Below are positions 50,560 to 59,395 of a stretch of 64,000 nucleotides of DNA, piece after piece. Position 1 is the stretch's first letter. Every line of letters begins with the position of its first letter. A program made the translations under genes and the position numbers. The notes below the pieces were generated by a model that was given only the letters and a program-made list of their open reading frames with translations, had not been told where the DNA came from and did not search any database. Where the stretch lies: assembly GCF_902498065.1 (NCBI RefSeq), contig NZ_CABVIR010000005.1:310001-374000 (forward strand). The letters run 5' to 3'. The stretch comes from Pseudomonas fluorescens (GTDB taxonomy: Bacteria; Pseudomonadota; Gammaproteobacteria; Pseudomonadales; Pseudomonadaceae).

Positions 50560-51897
50560 TCAGCTGGCAGTCGCTAGCAGCAAATCCATCACCGACCGAC
50601 CCTGCCCCCGACTCTTGCCATGCTCATACAAGGACCCGGCAATCTCATCCGCGCGAATCGGCAGGATCGACAACAAGGTGTCGCTCAAACCATGGCTCGC
50701 CTGGCAGAAGCCCTGCATGTAGATGCCGGCCTTGCAGCGCTCGTCGGTGATCAGCTTGTAATTGCGGTCCACCTCGAAATCGCCGAGATACTGCTCCAGC
50801 GGCGCCAGCAGTTTGCGGTGCATCTGACGCTCATACCCGGTGGCCAGCACCACCGCGTCGTAATGCCGAACCGTGACTTCGCCGGTGGCGTTGTTACACA
50901 TTGTCAGTTCGATGCCGCGCTCGGTGGCGGTGGCTTTTGAGAGGGTGGTCAGGGTGCGGAAGGCATGACGGGCGATGCCCGAGACTTTCTGGCGATAGAA
51001 GATGCCGTAGATGCGTTCGATCAGGTCAATGTCCACCACCGAATAGTTGGTGTTGTGGTACTCGTTGACCAGGCGCTCGCGCTCGCTGCTCGCCTGCTGG
51101 AACACCAGATCGGTGAACTCCGGCGAGAACACTTCGTTGACGAACGGGCTGTCATCCGCCGGCTTCAGCGCCGAGCCGCGCAGAATCATGTCGACCTGCA
51201 CCGACGGGAAGCTGTCGTTCAAATCGATGAAGGCTTCCGCCGCGCTCTGCCCTCCGCCGATGATCGCGATACTCATCGGTTGATTGTTCACGCACGGCTG
51301 CTTGGCCATTTGTGCCAGGTACTGCGAGTGATGGAACACTCGCCCGTCATCCTTCAACGCTTTGAACGCTTCGGGAATGCGCGGTGTTCCACCCGCACTG
51401 ACGACCACCGAACGAGCGGTGCGTACGTGTTGCTGGCCCCGTGTATCGCGGGAGATCACGCGCAACGCTTCGACCTGCTGGTTGTGCACCACCGGCTCGA
51501 TGGTCAGCACTTCTTCGCCGTAGCGGCTCTGTTCGGCAAATTGCCCGGCGACCCAGCACAGGTAGTCGTTGTATTCCATGCGGCATGGATAGAACGTGCC
51601 GAGGTTGATGAAATCCACCAGACGACCGTGGTGCTTGAGGTAGTTGACGAAGGAATACGGACTGGTCGGATTGCGCAGGGTCACCAGGTCCTTGAGGAAG
51701 GAAATCTGCAATTCGCTTTGGGTCACCAGGGTGTTGCCGTGCCAGCGGTAATCCGCCTGTTTGTCGAGAAACAGTACATCCAGTTCGCCCTGACTCGGCC
51801 CGCGCTCTTGCAGCGCGATGGCCAGCGCCAGGTTCGAAGGGCCGAAACCGACGCCGATCAGGTCGTGAACGATGGGCGATGCAATTGCCTGTGTCAT
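50560..51897 (-). CDS. pvdA: L-ornithine N5-monooxygenase PvdA
   Basis: PvdA hydroxylates ornithine on N5 with FAD, NADPH and O2, the first committed step to the hydroxamate groups of pyoverdine. The 445-residue protein has the FAD motif GVGFGPSNLA (15-24), NADPH motif IAIIGGGQSAAEAF, and the C-terminal ATGYERQ typical of N-hydroxylating monooxygenases. The ATG at 51897 begins MTQAIASPIVHDLIG; the 53 upstream in-frame residues reach into the fpvI gene and are not used. A PvdS box lies 97 bases upstream. Length agrees with P. aeruginosa PvdA (about 443). Confidence 0.95.
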   Translation of the reverse strand: MTQAIASPIVHDLIGVGFGPSNLALAIALQERGPSQGELDVLFLDKQADYRWHGNTLVTQSELQISFLKDLVTLRNPTSPYSFVNYLKHHGRLVDFINLGTFYPCRMEYNDYLCWVAGQFAEQSRYGEEVLTIEPVVHNQQVEALRVISRDTRGQQHVRTARSVVVSAGGTPRIPEAFKALKDDGRVFHHSQYLAQMAKQPCVNNQPMSIAIIGGGQSAAEAFIDLNDSFPSVQVDMILRGSALKPADDSPFVNEVFSPEFTDLVFQQASSERERLVNEYHNTNYSVVDIDLIERIYGIFYRQKVSGIARHAFRTLTTLSKATATERGIELTMCNNATGEVTVRHYDAVVLATGYERQMHRKLLAPLEQYLGDFEVDRNYKLITDERCKAGIYMQGFCQASHGLSDTLLSILPIRADEIAGSLYEHGKSRGQGRSVMDLLLATAS

Positions 51898-51994
51898 TTC
51901 CAGTGTCCTCTGGATGAACCCCTCAACAGTGGGGAGTAAGCCTAAGTGACCTGACCAGCCTTGAGCAGGACAGCAAGTCGTCTGTTGATAGGGA

Positions 51995-52018
51995 ACGAGG
52001 ACAATGAAAAAAAATTTA
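51995..52018 (-). promoter_or_regulatory. PvdS iron-starvation box for pvdA
   Basis: On the minus strand TAAAT (52018-52014) and CGT (51997-51995) are separated by exactly 16 bases. This is the known iron-starvation promoter bound by RNA polymerase with sigma factor PvdS, 97 bases before the pvdA ATG. Confidence 0.85.
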
Positions 52019-52045
52019 ATGTTGTTTTTTACCCGCCGGAGAAGA

Positions 52046-52525
52046 TCAGTGGGCATCCCACTGGCGCATCCGCACGCGGCAATGCTTCATCGCATTGACG
52101 ATGTGCTTCTCCACCAGCGCCCGTGAAATCCCCAGGCGTTCGGCGATTTCCGGGTGCGACAGGCCATCGATCTTGCGCAACAGGAAACTCTCGCGGCACA
52201 GCCGTGGCAATTCCGCCAAGGCACGCTGGACCATCTCCAGGCGCTGGCCGTGGTCGAGGCTGCTGTGGGGCGAAGGGGTGAAGTAGCGTTCTTCGTTGTC
52301 GAGCACTTCCAGCGACTCGACCTGACGCAAGGCATTGCGTCGATGGTCGTCGATCACCAGATTGAGCGCGGTGCGATAAAGGAATGCCCGGGGCTGTTCG
52401 ATCGGCGTGTCGCTGGAACGCTCCAGAACCCGCACATACGCGTCATGCACCACATCCTCGGCCACCTGACGGTTGCCCAGCTTGGCGTTGAGGAAACACA
52501 CCAGCTCGCGATAGTAGTTTTCCAA
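52046..52525 (-). CDS. fpvI: ECF sigma factor FpvI
   Basis: This 159-residue iron-starvation sigma factor has region 2 (ENYYRELVCFLNAKLGNRQV, EDVVHDAYVRVLERS) and region 4 (ESFLLRKIDGLSHPEIAERL, SRALVEKHIVNAMKHCRVRM). In P. aeruginosa FpvI drives the pyoverdine receptor gene fpvA; the identification here rests on synteny, since it lies between pvdA and pvdRT-opmQ as in PAO1. The start appears to be TTG at 52525 with GGGAG six bases upstream; no in-frame ATG exists before the upstream stop. The anti-sigma gene fpvR, adjacent in PAO1, is not here. A Fur-like box lies about 100 bases upstream. Confidence 0.82.
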   Translation of the reverse strand: MENYYRELVCFLNAKLGNRQVAEDVVHDAYVRVLERSSDTPIEQPRAFLYRTALNLVIDDHRRNALRQVESLEVLDNEERYFTPSPHSSLDHGQRLEMVQRALAELPRLCRESFLLRKIDGLSHPEIAERLGISRALVEKHIVNAMKHCRVRMRQWDAH

Positions 52526-52627
52526 CCATGACTCCCGGCCGCACGGGTGCGGTTTCTATCCTTGAGCCACGTCGACGACCGCCGAAAATGGGCAGTGGCA
52601 CGATAGTGGCAGTTCGAGATGCGTAAT

Positions 52628-52642
52628 TTATAGTAATTCTCA
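52628..52642 (-). promoter_or_regulatory. Candidate Fur box upstream of fpvI
   Basis: TGAGAATTACTATAA matches 11 of the 14 specified positions of the 7-1-7 Fur consensus TGATAATxATTATCA. It lies in an AT-rich stretch about 100 bases before the fpvI start, where Fur-Fe2+ repression of this sigma gene is expected. Confidence 0.55.
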
Positions 52643-52690
52643 TATAGATTTAAAGTATTGCTTCAACTTGCCCGGCAAATAGTCTTGAAC

Positions 52691-52781
52691 TTGTGGGAGC
52701 GAGCCTGCTCGCGATAGCGTTTAGCCAAACAACATCTTGGTTGAAATTAAATAGCTATCGCGAGCAGGCTCGCTCCCACAG
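52691..52781. repeat. REPIN, GCGAGC variant
   Basis: TGTGGGAGCGAGCCTGCTCG and CTATCGCGAGCAGGCTCGCT form an inverted pair with about 35 bases between. It separates the Fur-like box of fpvI from the PvdS box of pvdR. Confidence 0.9.
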
Positions 52782-52809
52782 TGTGATTGTGTCGGCTTGT
52801 GTCCACGCC

Positions 52810-52833
52810 TAAATTCCCCGCCGCCTTCCTCGT
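52810..52833 (+). promoter_or_regulatory. PvdS iron-starvation box for pvdRT-opmQ
   Basis: TAAAT (52810-52814) and CGT (52831-52833) are separated by 16 bases. It lies 108 bases before the pvdR ATG, pointing into the operon. Confidence 0.85.
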
Positions 52834-52941
52834 ATAAAGGACAGCTCCCCGTCTCTGTCGGCCTCCCGACAGCGTTCAACTGTTGCCGGATTTCGTGCAC
52901 AGGCTGAACGACGGGCCTATTTCCATTGGCCGGAACCCTGC

Positions 52942-54114
52942 ATGAAACGTCCCCGACAGACCCGACGCGCCCTGCTTGTAGCCCTTTGTCTGATCCCCGT
53001 TATCGCCGTGGCTGCCTGGCAGGTCATCCCGCCTGGCCGAGACAAATTTGCCACCGTGCAAGTCAGTCGTGGCGACATCGAAAGCAGCGTCACCGCCCTC
53101 GGCACCCTGCAACCTCGACGCTACGTCGACGTCGGTGCACAGGCGTCCGGGCAGATCCAGAAAATCCACGTGGAAGTCGGTGATGTGATCAAGGAAGGCC
53201 AGCTGCTGGTGGAAATCGACCCGTCCACGCAGCAGGCCAAACTCGACGCCGGACGCTTCTCCATCGAAAACCTCAAGGCGCAACTCGAAGAACAACGGGC
53301 ACAGCACGCACTGGCCCGGCAAAAATTCCAGCGCCAGCAGAACCTCAAGGCCGGCGGCGCCACCCGCGAAGAAGACGTGCAAACTGCCCAGGCTGAGCTG
53401 CGCGCCACCCAGGCGCGCATCGACATGTTCCAGGCGCAGATCCGCCAGGCCCAGGCCAGCTTGCGCAGTGATCAGGCCGAGCTCGGCTACACACGAATCT
53501 ACGCGCCGATGTCCGGCACCGTGGTTGCACTCGATGCCCGGGTCGGCCAGACCCTGAACGCGCAACAGCAAACACCGTTGATACTGCGCATCGCCAAGTT
53601 GTCGCCGATGACCGTCTGGGCCGAGGTGTCGGAAGCCGACATCGGCCACGTCAAACCCGGCATGTCGGCCTGGTTCACCACCCTCAGCGGCGGCAAGCGT
53701 CGCTGGAGCAGCACCGTGCGGCAGATTCTGCCGGTGCCGCCCAAGCCTCTGGACCAGACCAGCCAGAGCGGCGGCAGCCCGGCCAGTTCGAGCAAAAGCG
53801 GCAGCGCCCGCGTGGTGCTGTACACCGTATTGCTCGACGTCGACAACGCCGACAACGCGCTGATGGCGGAAATGACCACGCAGGTATTCTTCGTGTCCGA
53901 CCAGGCGAAAAACGTCCTCACCGCGCCCATCGCCGCGTTGCAAAGCGGCACCCAACCGAACATTCAGAGCGCCCAGGTCGTCGCCAAAAACGGCCGTATC
54001 GAGCAACGCGACGTGCGCACCGGCATCAGCGATCGCCTGCGCGTGCAGATCCTCGACGGTTTGCAGGAAGGCGATCACCTGTTGATCGGCCCGGCCGACG
54101 GGAGTGGCGGCTAA
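52942..54114 (+). CDS. pvdR: PvdR periplasmic adaptor of the PvdRT-OpmQ pyoverdine efflux pump
   Basis: This 390-residue MacA-like membrane fusion protein has an N-terminal anchor (about 8-27, RALLVALCLIPVIAVAAWQV) and a lipoyl-type region (VDVGAQASGQIQKIHVEVGD). A long alpha-hairpin (about 95-185) and the second lipoyl half (TRIYAPMSGTVVALDARVGQ) are followed by a MacA-type beta-barrel. It bridges PvdT and OpmQ to secrete newly made and recycled pyoverdine. The stop directly abuts the pvdT ATG. Confidence 0.93.
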   Translation: MKRPRQTRRALLVALCLIPVIAVAAWQVIPPGRDKFATVQVSRGDIESSVTALGTLQPRRYVDVGAQASGQIQKIHVEVGDVIKEGQLLVEIDPSTQQAKLDAGRFSIENLKAQLEEQRAQHALARQKFQRQQNLKAGGATREEDVQTAQAELRATQARIDMFQAQIRQAQASLRSDQAELGYTRIYAPMSGTVVALDARVGQTLNAQQQTPLILRIAKLSPMTVWAEVSEADIGHVKPGMSAWFTTLSGGKRRWSSTVRQILPVPPKPLDQTSQSGGSPASSSKSGSARVVLYTVLLDVDNADNALMAEMTTQVFFVSDQAKNVLTAPIAALQSGTQPNIQSAQVVAKNGRIEQRDVRTGISDRLRVQILDGLQEGDHLLIGPADGSGG

Positions 54115-56088
54115 ATGCTGACGCCCCTGATCGACCTGCAGGACATCCGTAAATCCTACGGCGGCGGCGATTCACCGCAGGTTCACGTGTTGCGCGGCAT
54201 CGACCTGTCGATCCATGCCGGTGAATTCGTGGCGATTGTCGGTGCGTCAGGTTCCGGCAAGTCGACGCTGATGAACATCCTCGGCTGCCTTGATCGCCCG
54301 ACCTCGGGCGAATACCGCTTCGCCGGGGAAAACGTCGCCGGGCTCGACAGCGATGAGCTGGCCTGGCTGCGCCGCGAAGCCTTTGGTTTTGTGTTCCAGG
54401 GCTATCACCTGATTCCGTCCGGCTCGGCCCAGGAAAACGTCGAAATGCCGGCGATCTACGCAGGCACCCCGGCCGCCGAGCGCCACGCCCGCGCCGCCGC
54501 ACTGCTTGACCGCCTCGGCCTCGCCTCGCGCACCGGCAACCGTCCGCACCAACTCTCCGGCGGCCAGCAACAACGGGTGTCCATCGCTCGCGCCTTGATG
54601 AACGGCGGCCACATCATCCTCGCCGACGAACCCACCGGCGCCCTCGACAGCCACAGTGGCGCCGAGGTCATGACGCTGCTGGATGAACTGGCGAGCCAGG
54701 GCCATGTGGTGATTCTTATCACCCACGACCGCGAAGTCGCGGCCAGGGCCAAACGCATCATCGAAATCCGCGACGGGCTGATCATCAGCGACAGCGCCCA
54801 CGACGACCCCGACGTACAAACCTCGGCCAACCCCGGCGCCCTGCAAGCGGTCGATCTGCGCAAGCGCCTGAGTGAAGGCGCTGAAGCCACCGGCGCCTGG
54901 AAAGGCGAACTGGTGGACGCCGTACACGCCGCGTGGCGGGTGATGTGGATCAACAGGTTTCGCACCGCCCTGACGCTGCTCGGGATCATTATCGGCGTTG
55001 CGTCGGTGGTGGTGATGCTGGCCGTTGGTGAGGGCAGCAAGCGTCAGGTGATGGCGCAAATGGGCGCGTTCGGCTCGAACATCATTTACCTCAGCGGCTC
55101 GGCACCGAACCCGCGAACGCCGCAGGGCATCATCACCCTTGATGACGTCGCGGCGGTGGGCAGCCTGCCGCAGGTGACGCGCATCATGCCGGTCAACGGC
55201 CAGGAAGCCGGGGTGCGTTTCGGAAACCTCGATCACTTGAGCTACGTTGGCGGCAATGACACAAACTTCCCGGCAATCTTCAATTGGCCAGTGGTGGAAG
55301 GCAGCTATTTCACCCAGGAAGATGAACGCAACGCCGCGGCCGTCGCGGTGATCGGCCACAAGGTGCGGACCAAATTGCTCAAGGATGTCGCCAACCCGAT
55401 CGGTCAGTACATCCTGATCGAAAACGTGCCGTTCCAGGTGGTCGGCGTGCTCGCGGAAAAAGGCGCCAGCTCCGGCGACACCGACAGCGACGACCGCATC
55501 GCCATCCCGTATTCCGCCGCGAGTGTGCGGCTGTTCGGCACCCACAACCCCGAATACGTGGCCATCGCGGCGGCTGATGCGCGCAAGGTCAAAGAGACGG
55601 AAACCGCCATCGAGCAGTTGATGTTGCGTCTGCACGACGGCAAAAAGGATTTCGAGCTGACCAACAACGCGGCGATGATTCAGGCCGAAGCGCGCACGCA
55701 AAACACCCTGTCGCTGATGCTCGGTTCGATCGCCGCGATTTCGCTGTTGGTGGGCGGGATTGGTGTGATGAACATCATGCTCATGACCGTGCGCGAACGC
55801 ACCCGCGAGATCGGCATCCGCATGGCCACCGGCGCCCGGCAACGCGACATCCTGCGGCAGTTCCTCACCGAAGCGGTGATGCTCTCGGTGGTTGGCGGTC
55901 TGGCGGGCATTGCTTTGGCGCTGATCGTCGGCGGCGTGCTGATCCTCAGCGAAGTCGCGGTCGCGTTCTCTTTGATAGCGGTACTCGGTGCCTTCGGCTG
56001 CGCCCTGGTCACCGGTGTTGTCTTCGGCTTCATGCCGGCTCGCAAAGCTGCCCGGCTCGACCCGGTCACGGCCCTTACCAGTGAATGA
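54115..56088 (+). CDS. pvdT: PvdT MacB-like ABC exporter of the pyoverdine efflux pump
   Basis: This 657-residue fusion has an N-terminal ATPase (Walker A GASGSGKST, signature HQLSGGQQQRVSIARAL, Walker B HIILADEPTGALD) and a C-terminal MacB permease with four membrane segments (first at about 283-303, RTALTLLGIIIGVASVVV). A large periplasmic domain (about 305-530) and the final segments (LLVGGIGVMNIMLMTV) follow. It pulls pyoverdine from the periplasm through PvdR and OpmQ. It starts at the base after the pvdR stop and is followed by opmQ seven bases after its own stop. Confidence 0.95.
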   Translation: MLTPLIDLQDIRKSYGGGDSPQVHVLRGIDLSIHAGEFVAIVGASGSGKSTLMNILGCLDRPTSGEYRFAGENVAGLDSDELAWLRREAFGFVFQGYHLIPSGSAQENVEMPAIYAGTPAAERHARAAALLDRLGLASRTGNRPHQLSGGQQQRVSIARALMNGGHIILADEPTGALDSHSGAEVMTLLDELASQGHVVILITHDREVAARAKRIIEIRDGLIISDSAHDDPDVQTSANPGALQAVDLRKRLSEGAEATGAWKGELVDAVHAAWRVMWINRFRTALTLLGIIIGVASVVVMLAVGEGSKRQVMAQMGAFGSNIIYLSGSAPNPRTPQGIITLDDVAAVGSLPQVTRIMPVNGQEAGVRFGNLDHLSYVGGNDTNFPAIFNWPVVEGSYFTQEDERNAAAVAVIGHKVRTKLLKDVANPIGQYILIENVPFQVVGVLAEKGASSGDTDSDDRIAIPYSAASVRLFGTHNPEYVAIAAADARKVKETETAIEQLMLRLHDGKKDFELTNNAAMIQAEARTQNTLSLMLGSIAAISLLVGGIGVMNIMLMTVRERTREIGIRMATGARQRDILRQFLTEAVMLSVVGGLAGIALALIVGGVLILSEVAVAFSLIAVLGAFGCALVTGVVFGFMPARKAARLDPVTALTSE

Positions 56089-56095
56089 TCGACCT

Positions 56096-57490
56096 ATGAA
56101 AGCGCCACTCAGCCTGTTGACCCTTTGCGTGTTGCTCAGCGCGTGCGCCAGCCCGGACCCGCGTCCGGACAGTGGCCTGCAGCCGCCGCCCGCCTGGCAG
56201 TCGGCGCACAGTGAAAATGCCCCGTTGCGCAACGCCCAGTGGTGGACGCACTTTGGCAGCCCGCAGCTCGCTCAACTGATTGAACAGGCCCGCGTCGGCA
56301 GCTATGACCTGGCGGCGGCGCTGGCTCGAGTTCGTCAAGCCCAGGCCACCACTGTGATTGCTGGTGGTTCGCTGCTGCCGGAAGTGAAGTCAGCGGTGAA
56401 CGCCAACCGCCAGAAGCTGATGCGCGGCAACGGCTACAGCCAACTGGACGCCGACAGCAGCAACAAGGCGGTGGATTACTTCGACGCCAGCCTCAGCGCC
56501 AGTTATGAAATCGATTTCTGGGGTGGCCTGCGCGCCTCTCGCGACAGTGCGCAATGGGGCCTGCAGGCCAGTGAATTCGATCGCGACACGGTGGAATTGA
56601 CGCTGCTCAGCGCAGTCGCCAACACTTATGCGCAAGCGTTGTCATTGCAGGAACAACAGCGCATCGCGCAGCTCAATCTGGCGAATGCGCAAAAGGTTTT
56701 GAATCTGGTACAGACCCGCTTCGACGCAGGCTCGGCCACCGCACTGGAACTGGCCCAGCAAAAGAGTCTGGTGGCCGCGCAACAACGGCAGTTGCCACAG
56801 GTTCAGCAACAAGCCGAAGAAGCGCGAATCACCCTCGCCGCCCTCCTCGGTCGACCGGTTCAGGAGTTGAAGCTCGACGATCAACGCTTCGATCAGCTCA
56901 GTTGGCCGGTCATCGGCGCGGGCGTGCCCAGCGACTTGCTCAACCGCCGCCCGGATATCGCTCGCGCCGAAGCGCAGTTGGCGGCGGCACGCGCCGACGT
57001 GACCGTGGCCCGGGCGAAAATGCTGCCCACCGTGACATTGAGCGCCCAGCTCGGGTCTGGCGCCGACACCTTCAGCGATGTGCTGCGCAGCCCGTTCTAC
57101 AACCTCACCGCCGGACTGGTCGCACCGATCTTCAACAACGGCCGCCTGAGCGCCGAACGCGACAAAGCCACGGCGCGCCAGGAAGAGCTGCTGGAAACCT
57201 ACCGTGGCGCGATCATCAACGGCTTTGCTGACGTGGAAAAAGCCCTGACCGGTATTCGCGGACTGGACGCCCAGCGCCAATGGCAAAGTGAAGAATTGAA
57301 TCAGGCGCAAACGGCGTTCGACATTGCGCAAAGCCGCTATCAGGCCGGGGCCGAGGATTTGCTGACGGTGCTGGAGACGCAGCGCACGCTGTATACCGCG
57401 CAGGATCTGAATGTGCAGCTGCGGTTGGCGAGGTTGCAGGCGAGTATTGCGCTGTACAAGGCGCTTGGGGGTGGGTGGCAGGTTTTGTGA
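56096..57490 (+). CDS. opmQ: OpmQ outer-membrane channel lipoprotein of the pyoverdine efflux pump
   Basis: This 464-residue TolC-like outer-membrane factor of the RND/MacAB type has a lipoprotein signal with lipobox LLSAC (cysteine at about 18). Two repeated OEP domains are visible (WWTHFGSPQLAQLIEQARVG, DLLNRRPDIARAEAQLAAAR). The ATG at 56096 was chosen because the earlier open frame overlaps pvdT by 100 bases and lacks a signal peptide; the chosen start follows the pvdT stop by seven bases. It forms the exit duct for PvdRT. Confidence 0.93.
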   Translation: MKAPLSLLTLCVLLSACASPDPRPDSGLQPPPAWQSAHSENAPLRNAQWWTHFGSPQLAQLIEQARVGSYDLAAALARVRQAQATTVIAGGSLLPEVKSAVNANRQKLMRGNGYSQLDADSSNKAVDYFDASLSASYEIDFWGGLRASRDSAQWGLQASEFDRDTVELTLLSAVANTYAQALSLQEQQRIAQLNLANAQKVLNLVQTRFDAGSATALELAQQKSLVAAQQRQLPQVQQQAEEARITLAALLGRPVQELKLDDQRFDQLSWPVIGAGVPSDLLNRRPDIARAEAQLAAARADVTVARAKMLPTVTLSAQLGSGADTFSDVLRSPFYNLTAGLVAPIFNNGRLSAERDKATARQEELLETYRGAIINGFADVEKALTGIRGLDAQRQWQSEELNQAQTAFDIAQSRYQAGAEDLLTVLETQRTLYTAQDLNVQLRLARLQASIALYKALGGGWQVL

Positions 57491-57510
57491 CTTGCAGCGC
57501 CAGTGAGTCC

Positions 57511-57587
57511 GCCATCGCGAGCAGGCTCGCTCCCACATTAGTCCTGCGTACACCGTTCCATTGTGGGAGCGAGCCTGCTCGCGATTG
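57511..57587. repeat. REPIN, GCGAGC variant
   Basis: CCATCGCGAGCAGGCTCGCT and TGTGGGAGCGAGCCTGCTCG form an inverted pair with 23 bases between the units. It separates the convergent opmQ and pvdP genes. Confidence 0.9.
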
Positions 57588-57610
57588 AACGATAACGCGG
57601 TATCTCTGGA

Positions 57611-59239
57611 TCAACTGGTAATCGGCTTGGCCTTCAGATTCCGCGCATACCACGGTCGCTGCGGCACTTTGCGGAACAGATCTTCCAGTTTCTTCTCGTC
57701 TTCGCCAAAGGTAATCCGCAGCGCCAGCTTCATGGTTTCCGGGTCCATTTCCACCGACTTGCCCGCCTGCAAACCCGGCGTGGTGTTGCAGCCGTGGGTG
57801 CTCGGGCCCAGCCAAGGATCGTCGATCTCGACCCAGCGCCCGGGCGCAAACCAGGGCACGCCATTGACGTCCAGGCGACTCACTTCCCCCGGATGAAAGC
57901 GCTCGTGTGCGCAGAACCAGTCTTCGAGACGGTCATCGATCCAGCCATGGAAATGCCAGAACACCGGGTTCACATGGGAGGAAAACGGGTCGCCAAGAAA
58001 GTCGTTTTCCGCCGCGAACCAGCGGGCGGAAAAGTCTGCGGTGTCCCGCGCGAACGGCACAGGCTGGCCGTTGGACGGGTCGCGAGGCACCGATGCCCAG
58101 CGCATGTGCAACCAGTCATGCAGGCCCAGTTCAACCTCGGAACCGAACTGCCCCAGGGTCAATTTCGCCAAGTAGCGCGGGTCACGGTAACGCGATTCCC
58201 AGACCTGAAAATTACTGTGGTAAGTCTCGGCCGTCTTGAGATCGGCCACCCACTGCGAATACTCGTCATCGTCATCGGCGCGCCAGGCGGGTGGCAGCGC
58301 GGTACCGTCGTGGTTGTCGAAGTAACGAGCAAAGCCTTGGCGATCACGCACCAGTTCCGGTTGCGGCAACGGAAACTGCTGCCAGGACGGCAAGTCTTGC
58401 AGGGAGCGCGCGGTGCCGAGCATGTGCCGGTGCATAAAGAAAAAGTCGATGCCTGAACCATTGCGGTCCTTGCGCGGACCACGCGCATCGCGCTCCTTGT
58501 CCCGCCGCCCCGGCTGCCAGCCGATACCACGCAAGGCGTTGCGTTTGTCTTCGGACAAGGTGTGCCATTTGTCTCGCGAAGCGTGCCAGAGCTGGTGGAA
58601 CAAGCGGTGCTCGGGCGAAATCAGCCACGCCAGCAACGCCGGGCCCAGGCCCGTGCGCTCACGTGCTTCAGGGAACACTTGTTTGACCGCGACGAAACGA
58701 TTGTCCTGAGCGGTCAAGGCCAGCGGACGATCCAGACGCAGCACGCGCCCACTCAAGGTGCCGCTGCCGGCATTGCCGAATGCGGCCCAGACCTCGTCCA
58801 GTGTGAAGGTGAACTCGTAATCCGGCGTCCCGGTCGGGGAGCGGGAATCGATCAAGCGCCAGCTCAACTCGGTGCTGTTCGTGCCCGCCAGATCGCCGAG
58901 GACGCGATAGCGCGGCGGCGGCCCGGCACGCAGCGCCTCGAACGTATCGAGAAAACCGTTGAGCCCTCGGCCCTTGTGACCGACATCAAGCAGCAGTTGC
59001 AGGCCCTCGCGAGCTAAACCGTCGAGCCCGGCGTCACGGCCTTCGAAACGAATGTCCCAAACGCCTTGCAAGGTGTTGGCCAACCGCTGCCCGGCCACAT
59101 CCGCGACGTCGAATGACGCTTCGCCGGGGGTAATCGTCGGGTCCGGTTTTGTCAGTTCGCGATGCCCGTAATACGCCGCAGGCAGGGCAGCGCCGGTCAG
59201 TGCCAGGCCCGCCAGGAACCATCGTCGAGAAATCGTCAT
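57611..59239 (-). CDS. pvdP: PvdP periplasmic tyrosinase for pyoverdine chromophore formation
   Basis: PvdP is a copper tyrosinase that oxidises the D-Tyr of ferribactin to build the dihydroquinoline chromophore. The 542-residue protein has a Tat signal (MTISRRWFLAGLALTGAALP, twin arginines followed by WFL). Paired copper-binding histidines appear in LFHQLWH, FFFMHRHML and NPVFWHFHGWIDDRLE. The ATG at 59239 leaves the Tat motif at the N terminus; an upstream ATG adds 13 residues. A PvdS box ends 45 bases before the start and the gene is divergent from pvdM. Confidence 0.93.
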   Translation of the reverse strand: MTISRRWFLAGLALTGAALPAAYYGHRELTKPDPTITPGEASFDVADVAGQRLANTLQGVWDIRFEGRDAGLDGLAREGLQLLLDVGHKGRGLNGFLDTFEALRAGPPPRYRVLGDLAGTNSTELSWRLIDSRSPTGTPDYEFTFTLDEVWAAFGNAGSGTLSGRVLRLDRPLALTAQDNRFVAVKQVFPEARERTGLGPALLAWLISPEHRLFHQLWHASRDKWHTLSEDKRNALRGIGWQPGRRDKERDARGPRKDRNGSGIDFFFMHRHMLGTARSLQDLPSWQQFPLPQPELVRDRQGFARYFDNHDGTALPPAWRADDDDEYSQWVADLKTAETYHSNFQVWESRYRDPRYLAKLTLGQFGSEVELGLHDWLHMRWASVPRDPSNGQPVPFARDTADFSARWFAAENDFLGDPFSSHVNPVFWHFHGWIDDRLEDWFCAHERFHPGEVSRLDVNGVPWFAPGRWVEIDDPWLGPSTHGCNTTPGLQAGKSVEMDPETMKLALRITFGEDEKKLEDLFRKVPQRPWYARNLKAKPITS

Positions 59240-59284
59240 TGCCCTACCTGTGTCAGCCATGGAGCAGGCTTTATCCAAGCTAGA

Positions 59285-59308
59285 ACGTTCATCACCTCGA
59301 CAAATTTA
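59285..59308 (-). promoter_or_regulatory. PvdS iron-starvation box for pvdP
   Basis: On the minus strand TAAAT (59308-59304) and CGT (59287-59285) are separated by 16 bases, 45 bases before the pvdP ATG. The TAAAT end is three bases from a REPIN. Confidence 0.85.
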
Positions 59309-59311
59309 AGA

Positions 59312-59381
59312 GCATCGCGAGCAGGCTCGCTCCCACAAGTAGTGCGCTAATCAGGCGGGAGCGAGCCTGCTCGCGATGAGG
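59312..59381. repeat. REPIN wedged between divergent PvdS boxes
   Basis: GCATCGCGAGCAGGCTCGCT and GCGGGAGCGAGCCTGCTCGC, 14 bases apart, form a tight inverted pair. It fills the space between the PvdS boxes of pvdP (left) and pvdM (right). Confidence 0.85.
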
Positions 59382-59395
59382 CCCGCACAAACGAC

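Noticed and set aside
54247..56232. A 661-residue open frame on the minus strand over pvdT
   Set aside because: Antisense shadow of pvdT; no domain, His/Arg/Gly-rich composition.
50440..59381. Repeated 20-base units as a possible CRISPR array
   Set aside because: The units are dispersed kilobases apart, palindromic and in inverted pairs, which fits REPINs, not CRISPR repeats; no cas genes are present.
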